In this document: positions 9,004-16,538 of the stretch, piece after piece | How the letters are laid out: each line of letters opens with the position of its first letter | Numbering within the stretch: position 1 is the first letter of the stretch | Assembly (NCBI RefSeq): GCF_004792685.1 | Contig: NZ_SRXT01000005.1 | Location: forward strand, 1-64,000 | Direction of reading: 5' to 3' | DNA: 64,000 bases | DNA from: Sphingomonas gei | GTDB lineage: Bacteria > Pseudomonadota > Alphaproteobacteria > Sphingomonadales > Sphingomonadaceae | Program-made: the position numbers and the translations under genes | The notes under the pieces: model-generated | The model's input: only the letters and a program-made list of their open reading frames with translations | The model's database searches: none | Told to the model about the DNA's origin: nothing

Positions 9004-9681
9004 ATGACGGACCACCGGCTTCCGGACCGAAGCTTTGCCGCGTTCCTGTTCGACATGGACGGCACGATCGTGAACAGCATCGCCGCCGCCAATCGAATCT
9101 GGACGCGCTGGGCGGAGAGGCATGGACTCGACGCCGCGGCGATCATCGACGTGCTGCACGGGGTGCAGGTGGCGGCGACAGTGCGGCGCTTCGCCACCGA
9201 AGGAATGGATGTCGCGCATGAGGCTGCGTCGATCACCGCGGCCGAGGTGGCGGATGTCGACGGCGTGGTCGAGATCGCCGGGGCGCGGGCGTTTCTGGAA
9301 TCGCTGCCGAGCGCGCGCTGGGCGGTCGTCACGTCGGCGCCGCGCGCGCTCGCGATGCGGCGGCTCGAAGCCGCCGGGCTGCCGACCCCGCCAATTCTGG
9401 TCAGCGCCGAGGATGTGCGCAACGGCAAGCCCGCGCCCGACTGCTTCCTGGCCGCGGCGGGGGCTTTGGGGGTGCCCGCCTCGGACTGTCTGGTCTGGGA
9501 AGATGCGCCCGCCGGCATCGCCGCGGGGGAGGCCGCGGGCGCGAGCGTGATCGTGGTGGAAGCGACGCATGACGGCGAGAGTGATCCCGTCCGCCTGCGC
9601 GTTCGCGACTATCGCGGCCTCACTGCGCGATCGGAGCCAGACGGCACGCTTCGGGTGGTGGAATCCGGTTCCCCGGCCTAG
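9004..9681 (+). CDS. HAD-superfamily sugar phosphatase
   Basis: A 225-residue haloacid-dehalogenase-type phosphatase, probably acting on a small phosphorylated sugar or polyol in the cytoplasm. All four HAD motifs are visible: the nucleophile loop FLFDMDGTIVNS near residue 15, the Ser/Thr motif VVTSAPRA, the Lys motif NGKPAPDCF, and the acidic VWEDAPAGIAAGEAAG motif. Between motifs I and II lies a helical cap, as in the subfamily I phosphatases related to 2-deoxyglucose-6-phosphatase and glycerol-3-phosphatase. The ATG at 9004 has GGAG about 7 bases upstream; an in-frame extension to 8929 would overlap the immunity gene and lacks such a site. The exact substrate cannot be read from the sequence. 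Confidence 0.85.
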   Translation: MTDHRLPDRSFAAFLFDMDGTIVNSIAAANRIWTRWAERHGLDAAAIIDVLHGVQVAATVRRFATEGMDVAHEAASITAAEVADVDGVVEIAGARAFLESLPSARWAVVTSAPRALAMRRLEAAGLPTPPILVSAEDVRNGKPAPDCFLAAAGALGVPASDCLVWEDAPAGIAAGEAAGASVIVVEATHDGESDPVRLRVRDYRGLTARSEPDGTLRVVESGSPA

Positions 9682-9695
9682 ATTCGACCGAGTCT

Positions 9696-9772
9696 TGTTC
9701 CCCCGCGAAGGCGGGGGTCCAGAGTCACAAGCGGCGCGTTCCGGGCTCCTGGGCCCCTGCTTTCGCAGGGAA
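9696..9772. repeat. REP-like palindromic pair
   Basis: Two GC-rich hairpins face each other after the HAD gene. The first reads CCCCCGCGAAGGCGGGGG and the second CCCTGCTTTCGCAGGG, with about 35 bases between them. Similar elements occur at 20108-20214, 24157-24298 and 37793-37877, so this is a dispersed intergenic family rather than a dedicated terminator. It may still slow transcription between the convergent HAD and ACT-protein genes. Confidence 0.7.
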
Positions 9773-9796
9773 CTGACTTGCACTCAGGTCTGCTCG

Positions 9797-10024
9797 CTAG
9801 CGAACCTGCACGCCGTGGACGAGCACGATCTGCGCGATCTTGGCCGCCACGATGGCGGCCGCCGGCGCGTCCAGGTCGGGGACGACGCAATGCACGTCGA
9901 GCATCTCCCCGTTGCGCCGCGCGGAGAACAGGCTCGGCACCAGCCAGCGCTGCGACAACAGGCCCAGGATGCGCGGGAGCGTCTGCGGATCGGCGTCCGC
10001 GCGGATGTGGAGGCTGGTACTCAC
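9797..10024 (-). CDS. Small ACT-domain protein
   Basis: A 75-residue protein that is almost entirely one ACT-like fold: a first strand LHIRADADPQ, a helix PQTLPRILGLLSQR, then VPSLFSARRNGEMLDVHCVV and a second helix. It resembles the small regulatory subunit of acetolactate synthase (IlvN/IlvM type), but no large subunit is present. Its GTG start follows directly on the TGA of the dehydrogenase gene, so the two are co-transcribed and probably coupled. ACT domains usually bind amino acids; a role in sensing branched-chain or aromatic amino acids for the dehydrogenase upstream is inference. Confidence 0.7.
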   Translation of the reverse strand: MSTSLHIRADADPQTLPRILGLLSQRWLVPSLFSARRNGEMLDVHCVVPDLDAPAAAIVAAKIAQIVLVHGVQVR

Positions 10025-11074
10025 TCAGGCCGCGAGCCTGGCGGCAGAGGCGATCACGTCCTGCGCCATGCGGTCGGCGACGCGCGACGGCGGCTGGCCT
10101 TCGCGTGCCGCCTGGGCGAGGATCGTCGCGACACGGGGGCCGATCGCCATCACCCGCGCCTCGGCGTCGAGCGGGCCTTCGCCGAGATATTCCGCCGCGA
10201 CGTTGATGATGCCGCCGGCATTGGCGACATAATCGGGCACATAGGCGATGCCCCGCTCGAGCAGCAGGGCCGCCGCTTCGGGGCCGGCCAGCTGGTTGTT
10301 GGCGGCGCCGCACACCAGTTTCGCGCGCATCGCGGCGATGCTTTGCGCGTCCAGCACGCCGCCCAGTGCACAGGGCGCGAAGATGTCGGCCTCGGCGGCG
10401 GCGATATCGGCGACGTCGACGATCCTCGCACCGTGGATCGCGGCGAGCCGGTCGCGGCGCGCGGGGTCCATGTCGGCCAGGACGAGGCGCGCCCCGGCGT
10501 CGGCGAGCATGCGGCACAATATCCCGCCGACATTGCCGGTTCCCTGCACGGCGACGGTCAGTTCGGACAGGTCGGCGCCCAGCGCATGCCGCGCGGCGAC
10601 GGTCATCGCCTCGAACACGCCCAGCGCGGTCCAGGGCGAGGGGTCGCCGCCGGCGAGGCCGCCGCGCGCGGTGCGGCCGGCGACGTGGCGCGTCTCCTCG
10701 CCGACGACTTCCATGTCGCGCACGCGGGTGCCGACGTCCTCGGCGGTTACATAGCGGCCGTCGAGCGCGCGCACCGCGCGTCCGAAGGCTCGGAACAATT
10801 CATCGCGGTCGAACGGCCCCTCGGGCAGGCGGAGCACTGCCTTGGCGCCTCCGAACGGCAGGCCCGCGAGCGCGTTCTTGTAGCTCATGCCTTCGGCGAG
10901 CCGGCAGGCGTCGGCCAAGGCCGCGTCGTCGCTCGGATACTGCCATAGGCGGCAGCCGCCCGCGGCCGGGCCCAAGGCAGTGGAGTGGATGGCGATCACC
11001 CCCGACAGCCCCGACCGCGGTTCGTCGAGGCGCACCAGCTCTTCGAAATTGGTTCCGTTCACGGCTTCGAACAT
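10025..11074 (-). CDS. Glu/Leu/Phe/Val dehydrogenase
   Basis: A 349-residue NAD-dependent amino acid dehydrogenase that would convert a branched-chain or aromatic amino acid to its 2-oxo acid with release of ammonia. The substrate loop ALGPAAGGCRLWQY and the catalytic-Lys segment GMSYKNALAGLPFGGAKAV lie in the first 85 residues; the Rossmann motif VAVQGTGNVGG lies near the middle. Length fits leucine/phenylalanine dehydrogenases (about 350) rather than glutamate dehydrogenase (about 450). A strong GGGAGA site precedes the ATG. The gene is divergent from an Lrp/AsnC regulator and followed by an ACT-domain gene, which suggests amino-acid-responsive control. Leucine versus phenylalanine preference cannot be decided. 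Confidence 0.9.
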   Translation of the reverse strand: MFEAVNGTNFEELVRLDEPRSGLSGVIAIHSTALGPAAGGCRLWQYPSDDAALADACRLAEGMSYKNALAGLPFGGAKAVLRLPEGPFDRDELFRAFGRAVRALDGRYVTAEDVGTRVRDMEVVGEETRHVAGRTARGGLAGGDPSPWTALGVFEAMTVAARHALGADLSELTVAVQGTGNVGGILCRMLADAGARLVLADMDPARRDRLAAIHGARIVDVADIAAAEADIFAPCALGGVLDAQSIAAMRAKLVCGAANNQLAGPEAAALLLERGIAYVPDYVANAGGIINVAAEYLGEGPLDAEARVMAIGPRVATILAQAAREGQPPSRVADRMAQDVIASAARLAA

Positions 11075-11193
11075 CCCGTATCTCCCTTGAGACCGAATCT
11101 GGCGCAGGACGTCGGGAATGTCTGACCTAAGGTTCGAGGTAACCCGCGGACACGGAGTGACATTGATCGGATAAACTGCAAAATGCGGATATT

Positions 11194-11655
11194 ATGACCG
11201 ACCTCGACTCCTATGAGCGCAAAATCCTCCGCGAACTGCAGGCCGATGCCAGCCTGACCACCGCCGCGCTCGCCGAGCGAGTCGGGCTCTCGCCCTCACC
11301 CTGCTGGCGGCGGATCGACCGGCTCGAGCGCGAGGGGGTGATCCAGCGCCGGGTGGCTTTGGTCGACCGGCGCAAGGTGGGGCTCAACGCGCAGATCTTC
11401 GCGCAGGTGAAGCTCAATGCCCATGGCCGATCGAACCTCGACGAGTTCAGCGAGGCGATCCGCGCGTTTCCCGAAGTGCTCGATGCCTATGTGCTGATGG
11501 GATCGATGGACTTCATGCTGCGCATCGTCGCGCGCGACATCGACGCCTATGAGCGCTTCTTCTTCGATCAGTTGAGCAAGCTGCCCGGCGTGCAGGAAAT
11601 CAACTCGACGGTCGCGCTGTCCGAGATCAAGGCGACCACCGAGCTGCCGATCTGA
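11194..11655 (+). CDS. Lrp/AsnC family transcriptional regulator
   Basis: A 153-residue regulator of the feast/famine family. The N-terminal helix-turn-helix is typical (ERKILRELQADASLTTAALA, then a recognition helix in LSPSPCWRRIDRLEREGVI), followed by an alpha/beta RAM effector domain with the usual VLDAYVLMGSMDFMLRIVARD segment. It is transcribed away from the amino acid dehydrogenase across 119 bases, so it probably controls that gene in response to an amino acid and also itself. No clear ribosome binding site precedes the ATG, so translation may be leaderless or weak. Confidence 0.92.
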   Translation: MTDLDSYERKILRELQADASLTTAALAERVGLSPSPCWRRIDRLEREGVIQRRVALVDRRKVGLNAQIFAQVKLNAHGRSNLDEFSEAIRAFPEVLDAYVLMGSMDFMLRIVARDIDAYERFFFDQLSKLPGVQEINSTVALSEIKATTELPI

Positions 11656-11664
11656 GCGCGCGAA

Positions 11665-13053
11665 TCAGGGCGCGGTGCGGACGCTGGTGCCGGTTCGGAA
11701 CGCGCCGAGCGCGGCATCCCATCCCTGCCCCGTGGTGGGATCATCGGCATTTGCCGGGCGGATCGCGTAGCGCGGATCGGCGGCGAGACGGGGGCTGAGA
11801 TCGGGAAGCGCAACCAGCACATCATAGCTGCCCCGCTTGAGAGGACGCGGTAGCGCGATGTCCAGCGGTAGCGACAGCGTCATGCCGGGCTGCCATTGCC
11901 GCGGATCGATGCCGGCGGCGGGCAAGCGGAACACGGCCTGGCTCCTCCGGTCGCGAAGCAGGATCACGAGCCGGCGCGGATTGTAGGGCCGCGCCCAGCC
12001 GTCGTTGCGGATCTTCAGGGTCATCCGCAATTTGCCGCCCGGCGCCATTTGGCGATCGTGGGCAATGTCGAGCAGGCGCAGGCGATAGCCCATCCTGGCG
12101 GCTACTTCGTCGGAGCAGCCGCCGGCCTTCCACGAATCGTGGAACAGCTTCCGGTAATAATCGGCGTTCAGATAGGTGAGGTTGTACGCGGCGCCTTCGC
12201 GCAGGATGTCGGCGCAGGTGGTGCGCGGCGCGGCACCGGGATCGTCGGCGGGATTGCAGGTCTCGCCGCCGAACGGGGCGAGGTCGCCCAGGCGATCGAG
12301 ATAGTCCTGCTCGGCCCCGCGGACCTTGGCATCCTCGCTGAACGTGCCGACATCGGTCTGGCTGGCGAGGAAACAGTCATTGTGGAAGCCGATCCGGAAA
12401 CCGTCGGCGATCGACGCGGCGACGCCGGGCAAATTCGGCGCCCAATCGCGGATATAAGGCGGGTAGCGGAACTGGACGAAGCGGTCGGCGGGCGCGGCGT
12501 CGAGCAGCGCATCCTTGATCGCGGTGCGCGCGACAGGCTCGGTCAGGCCGTTGGACGAGGTGTGCCATTCGCCCCACGCGCCGACGAAGCCGGCCTGGAC
12601 ATAGGCGATGACGTCGGCATTGGCGTGCCAGACCGGCTTGAGTTGCGCGAGGTGGCGCCGGACCATCGCCAGGGATGCGTCCTTGGCGTCGCGATATTCG
12701 GTTTCGCCGCGCGGATAATTGTACACCGCGCGCACGATGAACTTGACGCCGGCGCGCCGGGCCGCGGCGAAACCGGCGTCGAGCTTCCTGAGATAGGCGG
12801 CAGGGAGCGGACGGTCGCGATAGGGCTCGAGGTTGATCCGCGCGTAGATCAGCCGGTAGCCGTCTTTGTAGGCCGTATCGAGAAAAGCGGCGTCGAGCTG
12901 TTCGAGATTTCCCTGCCCCGCGCGATAGAAGCCGCGCTCGGGGTTTGCCAGCGGCTCGGCGGTTTGGGTGAAGCGGGCAGTCACGGTGTCTTGCGCCTGC
13001 GCGGCGGTGGCGCTCGCGAGCAGCGCGAGGCTCATCACAATCATGCGGATCAT
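11665..13053 (-). CDS. Secreted DUF4874/DUF4832 protein, glycosidase-like
   Basis: A 462-residue exported protein with a cleavable signal (MIRMIVMSLALLASATAAQA). The first part carries the DUF4874 pattern (ANPERGFYRAGQGN, then YARINLEPYRD and VKFIVRAVYNYP), which looks like a TIM-barrel start; AYVQAGFVGAWGEWHTSSNGL continues the barrel, and the C-terminal part (LKIRNDGWARPYNPR onward) is the beta-rich DUF4832 domain. Its ATG overlaps the stop of the GH27 gene (ATGA), so it is the last gene of the receptor-halogenase-glycosidase run. A role in polysaccharide handling is inferred from context and fold; no reaction is known to me for this family. Confidence 0.85.
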   Translation of the reverse strand: MIRMIVMSLALLASATAAQAQDTVTARFTQTAEPLANPERGFYRAGQGNLEQLDAAFLDTAYKDGYRLIYARINLEPYRDRPLPAAYLRKLDAGFAAARRAGVKFIVRAVYNYPRGETEYRDAKDASLAMVRRHLAQLKPVWHANADVIAYVQAGFVGAWGEWHTSSNGLTEPVARTAIKDALLDAAPADRFVQFRYPPYIRDWAPNLPGVAASIADGFRIGFHNDCFLASQTDVGTFSEDAKVRGAEQDYLDRLGDLAPFGGETCNPADDPGAAPRTTCADILREGAAYNLTYLNADYYRKLFHDSWKAGGCSDEVAARMGYRLRLLDIAHDRQMAPGGKLRMTLKIRNDGWARPYNPRRLVILLRDRRSQAVFRLPAAGIDPRQWQPGMTLSLPLDIALPRPLKRGSYDVLVALPDLSPRLAADPRYAIRPANADDPTTGQGWDAALGAFRTGTSVRTAP

Positions 13054-14945
13054 CGCAGCGCCGCCTCGGCCCAGGTGACGACCAATGGCAAGTCGCTGGC
13101 CGTGCCGTCGGCCGCGACGACGATCTCGATCAGCTTCGTGCCGCGTATGTCGGCCTTCAGCGGCTGCGCAGCCGCGCCGAAGCCGAGCGCCGCGCTCTCC
13201 GCGAGCAGGCGCCCGTCGCCATAGACGCGGAAGCGGACCTTGTCCTTGCGGTTGCGCGTGGAGTCATCGACGCCGACCAAAGCCTCGAACTGCGAACGGC
13301 CGTCGCGGTTGCGGATTTCGAGCCGCGATTGGGCGAGGATGCCGATGCCGGTGTCGAAGCGGCGCCCGGCGATCTGGAGGCTCTGCCCATAAGGCGTCGC
13401 GTCGGCCTGCGCGCCGCCCCAGCCGGCATAGGTCGGCCGCTCGCCGCTGTCGCGGGTGCCGCTCCATTGGCCGATCATCCGGTGGACCAGCGGATCGGGC
13501 TCCGGGGTGGTAATGCCATCGGCGGCGACGTTGATGTCGCCGGGTATCTCGGAAAGGTACACGCCGTCGGCCAGCCGGCGCTCGCCGGTGGCTTCGAAGA
13601 TCAGCGTCTCGCGCGGCGCGAGAGAGAAGGTCGCTTCGCCCTTGAACGGGGCAGGGGTGGTCTTATCCCACAGGTTGTGCAGCCGGATCGGCGCGCTGTC
13701 CGAAAGCTTGAGCTGCGCGGCTGTGAGATTGACCTGCGCCGGCGCAAGGCCGCGGTTGAACAGTGCCACGGCCTTGCGGCCGCCGGCCAGCGTCTTGACG
13801 ATGATCTGCACGTCGTCGGTGTCATAGGCGATCACGCCCTGGTGCCCGCCTTTGTCCTGGTTGACCGCGACCAGGTCGGCATTGCCCCAGATGTCGAGCA
13901 GGCTCTGCGGCGCATTGCGCAGATCATAGCCGATCAACAGCGGCGCGTTGATGATTGCCCATAGCGCGAAGTGGCTGCGTGCCTCGGTGAGGTGGTTCGC
14001 GTCGAAATCGCCATGGCCGATGAACAGCATGTCGGGGTCGTTCCACGCGCCGGGCTTGGCGTAGAGCGCGCGAGTCGAGGCGCTGTCGAAATTGTGGAGC
14101 ATCCGCGTCCAGTTCGGGGTGATGTCGCCGCTGGTGCGCCACAAATGGCCCACCTGGCCGCCCCAGCTGCGCACGTCGGCGCTGCCCCAGGCGCAGAGCG
14201 AGAAGATGTAATCGCCATCGGGGTTGTTGCGTTCGAGCGCCTGCGCGACGTTTTCGTAGAGCGCGCGGACCGCGGCGATGTCGGTGCGGTTGATCGAAGC
14301 CTGGTCGATCAGCGGGACCATCGGGCGATACTTGTTCTCACGCACCACCGCGCTGCGGGGGGCATAGACGTTGATCCCGCAGGCATCGACCTTGATATAG
14401 TCGAAGCCCCATTCGCGGAAATACAGCGCGATGTCCTGATCGACATGGCCGAACAGCCCGACTTCGCGCTCGGCAGTGGTGCCTTCGGGCAGGTTGGGCG
14501 AATGCAAGTCGTAGGCCTGCGAGCAGGCATTGCGGCCGACATCGCTGTAGATACCCGCTTTGAGCCCCATCGCGTGGAGCCGATCGGTGAACGGGCGGAA
14601 GCTGGTATCGCGCCCGCCGACCTTCGCCGAAGGGAAGATGCGGGTGCGGATCTGCATGCGGCCGTCGGTCGCGCGCCGCTTGAGCCACCAGCCGTCGTCG
14701 ACATTGACATAGACATAGCCGAGCTTCGCCAGCCCGCTGTCGACCAGCTTCTGCGCGGCGCCGAGCACCTTGTCCTCGTCCACTTCGGTGCGGAAGGCAT
14801 TCCACGAGCTCCAGCCCATCGGCGGCGTCTGTGCCTGCTTGCGCTCAGGCAAGGTCCAGCGCCCGGTCGGCGCGATCGGATCGGCGGTCTGGGCGGCAGC
14901 GGGCGCCGCGCTCAGTGCTAGGGCGATGGCGGCACGCTTGAGCAT
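13050..14945 (-). CDS. Secreted GH27 alpha-galactosidase / alpha-N-acetylgalactosaminidase with C-terminal NPCBM-like domain
   Basis: A 631-residue exported glycosidase (signal MLKRAAIALALSAAPAAAQ). GH27 landmarks: TPPMGWSSWNAF near 40-51, VNVDDGWW, nucleophile Asp187 in FDYIKVDACGIN, probable acid/base Asp274 in WRTSGDI, and WNDPDML near 301-307. The last 150 residues (GGAQADATPYGQSL, then FEALVGVDD) look like an NPCBM carbohydrate-binding domain. The substrate loop reads CAWGS (251-255) where galactosidases usually have CEW, so an N-acetylgalactosamine substrate is possible. Another start at 14981 overlaps the halogenase stop (ATGA), but the start at 14945 gives the proper signal peptide and has AAGG upstream. 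Confidence 0.9.
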   Translation of the reverse strand: MLKRAAIALALSAAPAAAQTADPIAPTGRWTLPERKQAQTPPMGWSSWNAFRTEVDEDKVLGAAQKLVDSGLAKLGYVYVNVDDGWWLKRRATDGRMQIRTRIFPSAKVGGRDTSFRPFTDRLHAMGLKAGIYSDVGRNACSQAYDLHSPNLPEGTTAEREVGLFGHVDQDIALYFREWGFDYIKVDACGINVYAPRSAVVRENKYRPMVPLIDQASINRTDIAAVRALYENVAQALERNNPDGDYIFSLCAWGSADVRSWGGQVGHLWRTSGDITPNWTRMLHNFDSASTRALYAKPGAWNDPDMLFIGHGDFDANHLTEARSHFALWAIINAPLLIGYDLRNAPQSLLDIWGNADLVAVNQDKGGHQGVIAYDTDDVQIIVKTLAGGRKAVALFNRGLAPAQVNLTAAQLKLSDSAPIRLHNLWDKTTPAPFKGEATFSLAPRETLIFEATGERRLADGVYLSEIPGDINVAADGITTPEPDPLVHRMIGQWSGTRDSGERPTYAGWGGAQADATPYGQSLQIAGRRFDTGIGILAQSRLEIRNRDGRSQFEALVGVDDSTRNRKDKVRFRVYGDGRLLAESAALGFGAAAQPLKADIRGTKLIEIVVAADGTASDLPLVVTWAEAALR

Positions 14946-14977
14946 CGAAGAACTGCCTTTGGTTGGTTGCGATCGGA

Positions 14978-16474
14978 TCATGCCGCCGCGCGGCCCATGC
15001 AGAGATCGACATAGGCAGCGTGGCTGGGCAATTCCGCCAGCCGGGCGGTGATCGCCGCGCGCATGCTGCCGAGCTGTTCCTCCAGCGCCGCGCGCGGGGC
15101 GACATCGGCGATCGGATGGTGGCGCCTGGGCAGGATGCCCTGGCCGATCAGCACCGCTGCCCAGCTGCCTTCCTTGAACAGATCGTGCGGCTGTTCGACG
15201 AACAGCCCCTCTTCCTCGAACAGTGCGAGGCGCTCGGTCAGGCTGTCGGGGATCGGCATGTTGCGGCAATGCGCCCAGAACGGTGTGTCGTCGCGTTCGG
15301 TGACCTTGTAATGCGCGACGATGAAGTCGCGGACGCGCTCCCATTCGGTGGCCATCGACGCATTGAACTGGTCGGCCGCGAGCGGGTTCACCCGGTCGCC
15401 GCGGGGGAACAAAGTGAGCAGCTTGGCGAGCGCGGACTGGACCATGTAGATCGACGTGCTCTCCAGCGGCTCGACGAAGCCGCCGGCGAGGCCCAGCGCC
15501 ACGACATTATGGTCCCAGCTCTTGCGCCGCCGCCCGGTGACGAAGCGCAGCATCCGCGGATCGGTGATCGCGGGGGTGTCGAGCCGGGCGAGCACCGCGT
15601 CGGTCGCCTGATCCTCGGATATGAAGGCGTCGCAGAAGACATGGCCGTTGCCGGTGCGGTGCTGGAGCGGGATTTGCCATTGCCAGCCGGCGTCGAGCGC
15701 GGTCGAGCGCGTATAGGGCGAAAGCTCCGGGAGCCGGCCGCTCTGCACCGCGACCGCGCGGTTGCACGGCAGCCAATGGCTCCAATCGTCATAGCCCGCG
15801 CCGAGCGTCTGCTCGATCAGCACCCCGCGAAAGCCCGAGCAATCGAGGAAGAAATCGCCGGCGACTTCGCGCCCGTCCTTGAGCGCCAGCGCCGTGACGT
15901 CGCCGGTCGCGCCATCGCGCTGGACATGGCCGACCATTCCCTCGACGCGCTCGACCCCCAGACGCTCGGAATAGCGGCGGAGCATCGCCGCATAGAGCGA
16001 GGCGTCGAAATGATAGGCGAAATGGAGCTGGCGGTCGCCGGGCGCGCGAAGCTGCGCCATGCCGAAGCGCCCCGCCATCGCTGCCTGGCTCTCCAGATTG
16101 TAAACGAGCAGGTCGCTCTCGCCGCCATCGGCGCGGTGGCGCAGCCAATGCTGAAGGAAGCCCGCGCCGTTGAGATCGGCGCCGATCGGGCCGAACGGAT
16201 GCAGATAGCGGTGGCCCTTCTTTCGCCAGTCGACGAATTCGATGCCGAGCTTGAACGTCGCTTCGCTGGCACGCAGCACGTCGATCGAATTGATCCCGAG
16301 GATCTGGTGGAAGGTCTCGATCAAAGGGATCGTCGCCTCGCCGACGCCGACGGTGCCGATCTCCTCGGATTCGATCAGCGTGATCGTCTGCCGGCTGGTG
16401 CCGAGGGTGCGGGCGAGGCAGGCGGCCGCCATCCACCCCGCGGTGCCGCCGCCCAGAATCACGATCCGCTGCAT
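14978..16474 (-). CDS. Tryptophan-halogenase-family flavoprotein
   Basis: A 498-residue FAD-dependent enzyme of the tryptophan halogenase family. The FAD-binding GGGTAGWMAA lies at residues 8-17, and the WxWxIP motif that separates halogenases from monooxygenases is present as WQWQIP. The conserved Lys that handles hypohalous acid in known enzymes appears to be kept in EATFKLGIEF. GGAGG stands a few bases before the ATG at 16474; a longer frame to 16579 would run into the receptor gene. The gene sits between a TonB receptor and a GH27 glycosidase. Such halogenase homologues recur beside TonB receptors in carbohydrate loci of xanthomonads and sphingomonads, where their function is not settled. 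Confidence 0.9.
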   Translation of the reverse strand: MQRIVILGGGTAGWMAAACLARTLGTSRQTITLIESEEIGTVGVGEATIPLIETFHQILGINSIDVLRASEATFKLGIEFVDWRKKGHRYLHPFGPIGADLNGAGFLQHWLRHRADGGESDLLVYNLESQAAMAGRFGMAQLRAPGDRQLHFAYHFDASLYAAMLRRYSERLGVERVEGMVGHVQRDGATGDVTALALKDGREVAGDFFLDCSGFRGVLIEQTLGAGYDDWSHWLPCNRAVAVQSGRLPELSPYTRSTALDAGWQWQIPLQHRTGNGHVFCDAFISEDQATDAVLARLDTPAITDPRMLRFVTGRRRKSWDHNVVALGLAGGFVEPLESTSIYMVQSALAKLLTLFPRGDRVNPLAADQFNASMATEWERVRDFIVAHYKVTERDDTPFWAHCRNMPIPDSLTERLALFEEEGLFVEQPHDLFKEGSWAAVLIGQGILPRRHHPIADVAPRAALEEQLGSMRAAITARLAELPSHAAYVDLCMGRAAA

Positions 16475-16499
16475 CGCGCCCTCCTCTTCTGCTGCCGGA

Positions 16500-16522
16500 G
16501 CCGCTGCCTCTCTTGCAGCGGC
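16500..16522. repeat. Stem-loop between receptor 1 and the halogenase gene
   Basis: An 8-base perfect inverted repeat (GCCGCTGC / GCAGCGGC) with a 7-base loop lies in the 64-base gap after TonB receptor 1. There is no T tract in the direction of transcription, so it is more likely an RNA-processing or partial-attenuation structure than a strong terminator. Confidence 0.35.
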
Positions 16523-16538
16523 CCCGGCGCGCCGGCCA

